The position numbers were made by a program, and so were the translations under genes. The notes beneath the pieces were generated by a model. The model worked only from the letters and a program-made list of their open reading frames with translations. It ran no database searches and was not told the origin of the DNA. DNA of 6,668 nucleotides, from contig JAGOBN010000232.1 in assembly GCA_017999235.1 (NCBI GenBank), positions 1-6,668 of the forward strand, given 5' to 3'. This document shows positions 5,913 through 6,668 of the stretch, one piece after another. The stretch is from Anaerolineales bacterium. GTDB lineage: Bacteria; Chloroflexota; Anaerolineae; Anaerolineales; UBA6663. Each line of letters starts with the position of its first letter. The first letter of the stretch is position 1.

Positions 5913-6668
5913 TCATCCTGCTCGGCTGGATCTCCTCGACCAGGTCGGCCCAGATCCGCTCTGCGGCGGCAGTGAACGCTGGCAGGCTGCGCATCCCCAA
6001 TTGGCGAGGGCGGGGCAGGTCGATCGGGTAGATGGCCTTGACCCGGCCCGGACGGGCGGTAAGCACAATCACCCGGTCGCTCAACAGCACCGCCTCCTCG
6101 ATGGCGTGGGTGATGTAGATCACCGTCTTCTGTTCGTGCGCCCAGAGGCGCAGCAACTCCTCTTGCAGCAAGGTGCGCGTCTGCGCGTCCAGCGCCGCAA
6201 ACGGCTCATCCATCAGCAGCACTTCAGCGTTTACCGCCAGCGCCCGCGCTAACGCCACGCGCTGTTTCATCCCCCCAGAGAGTTGATGGGGATAGTAGCG
6301 GGCAAAGTCGGCCAGCCCCGTCAGCGCAAGATATTTGTCCGCCGTCGCTTTGCGTTGTTGGGCGGGCATACCCCGCCGTTCCAAGCCAAAGGTCACATTG
6401 GCCTGCACCGTGCGCCACGGAAAGAGCGCGTAGTCCTGAAACACCATGGCCGTGAGGGGCTGCGTCCCATTGCCCGACGTCTGCATGACGATCTCGCCGC
6501 TGCTCGCTTCTTCCAGCCCCGCCAGGATGCGCGCCAGCGTCGACTTGCCGCACCCTGACGGGCCGATGATGGTCACAAACTCCCCGGCAGCCACGGTCAG
6601 CGACACCCGATCCAGCGCTTCGACCTGTCCGTGCTGTGCATAATAGGTCTTGGTCAGGTCGTTGACCT
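5890..6668 (-). CDS. ABC importer ATPase, nitrate/sulfonate/taurine (TauB/SsuB) type, cut by right edge
   Basis: The ATP-hydrolysing subunit of the importer; 258 residues are visible and the frame continues beyond 6668. A GTG at 6606 could be taken as a start, but the 20 codons before it read VNDLTKTYYAQHGQVEALDR, the conserved first strand and A-loop region (Tyr8 or Tyr9) of these ATPases. The true start therefore lies outside. Numbering from the first visible codon: Walker A GPSGCGKST (35-43), Q-loop FQDYALFPW (76-84), signature LSGGMKQR (129-136), Walker B LLMDEP (150-155) with E154 catalytic, D-loop ALD (158-160), and switch H187. VFQDYALFPWRTVQANV and the short C-terminus without a regulatory domain fit the NitT/TauT subfamily. 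All catalytic residues are intact. It ends with TAG inside the start of the permease gene. The substrate-binding protein is probably further upstream or elsewhere. Confidence 0.95.
   Translation of the reverse strand, partial: VNDLTKTYYAQHGQVEALDRVSLTVAAGEFVTIIGPSGCGKSTLARILAGLEEASSGEIVMQTSGNGTQPLTAMVFQDYALFPWRTVQANVTFGLERRGMPAQQRKATADKYLALTGLADFARYYPHQLSGGMKQRVALARALAVNAEVLLMDEPFAALDAQTRTLLQEELLRLWAHEQKTVIYITHAIEEAVLLSDRVIVLTARPGRVKAIYPIDLPRPRQLGMRSLPAFTAAAERIWADLVEEIQPSRMNGVDHAR

Noticed and set aside
6604..6606. GTG as the start of the ATPase gene
   Set aside because: The codons before it encode the conserved first strand and aromatic A-loop residues of these ATPases, so the gene continues past the right edge.
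1..6668. CRISPR arrays, tRNA or rRNA genes, insertion sequences, riboswitches, terminators
   Set aside because: Reading both strands shows no regularly spaced repeats, no clover-leaf or T-run hairpin, and no transposase; gaps between genes are 16 bases or less.

Overview
The window is GC-rich (by eye about 60-65% G+C) and essentially all coding. Six genes lie head to tail on the minus strand with overlaps or gaps of at most 16 bases. No stretch over 300 bases lacks a gene, and I see no RNA gene, CRISPR array, insertion sequence or internal terminator. The gene style (Shine-Dalgarno sites, ATGA overlaps, NRPS-type enzyme, GT4 glycosyltransferase, sulfotransferase) indicates a bacterium. A Chloroflexota-like or similar high-GC environmental lineage is a weak impression only; nothing in the sequence proves the phylum.

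In transcription order (right to left) the layout is as follows. (1) The 3' part of an ABC ATPase of the nitrate/sulfonate/taurine importer type runs off the right edge. (2) Its TauC/SsuC-type permease follows. (3) Next is a 931-residue NRPS-like protein with an adenylation domain, a carrier-protein domain and, unusually, a C-terminal DUF3179 domain. (4) A 319-residue protein resembles the lysophospholipid/LpxL-type acyltransferases. (5) A GT4 glycosyltransferase follows. (6) The N-terminus of a PAPS-dependent sulfotransferase-like protein runs off the left edge.

The tight packing suggests one transcript whose promoter lies right of the window and whose end lies left of it. A plausible reading, which is inference, is a small biosynthetic operon. 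The NRPS-like protein would activate an acid and load it on its carrier domain, and the DUF3179 domain would act on or sense the tethered product. The acyltransferase-like protein, glycosyltransferase and sulfotransferase would then build or decorate a lipid- or sugar-containing surface molecule. The importer may supply a small substrate, or may only share the transcript.

The most noteworthy item is the adenylation-carrier-DUF3179 fusion. Its adenylation pocket lacks the Asp that normally holds the amino group of an amino acid, so the substrate may not be an alpha-amino acid. No condensation, thioesterase or reductase domain is visible in the protein.
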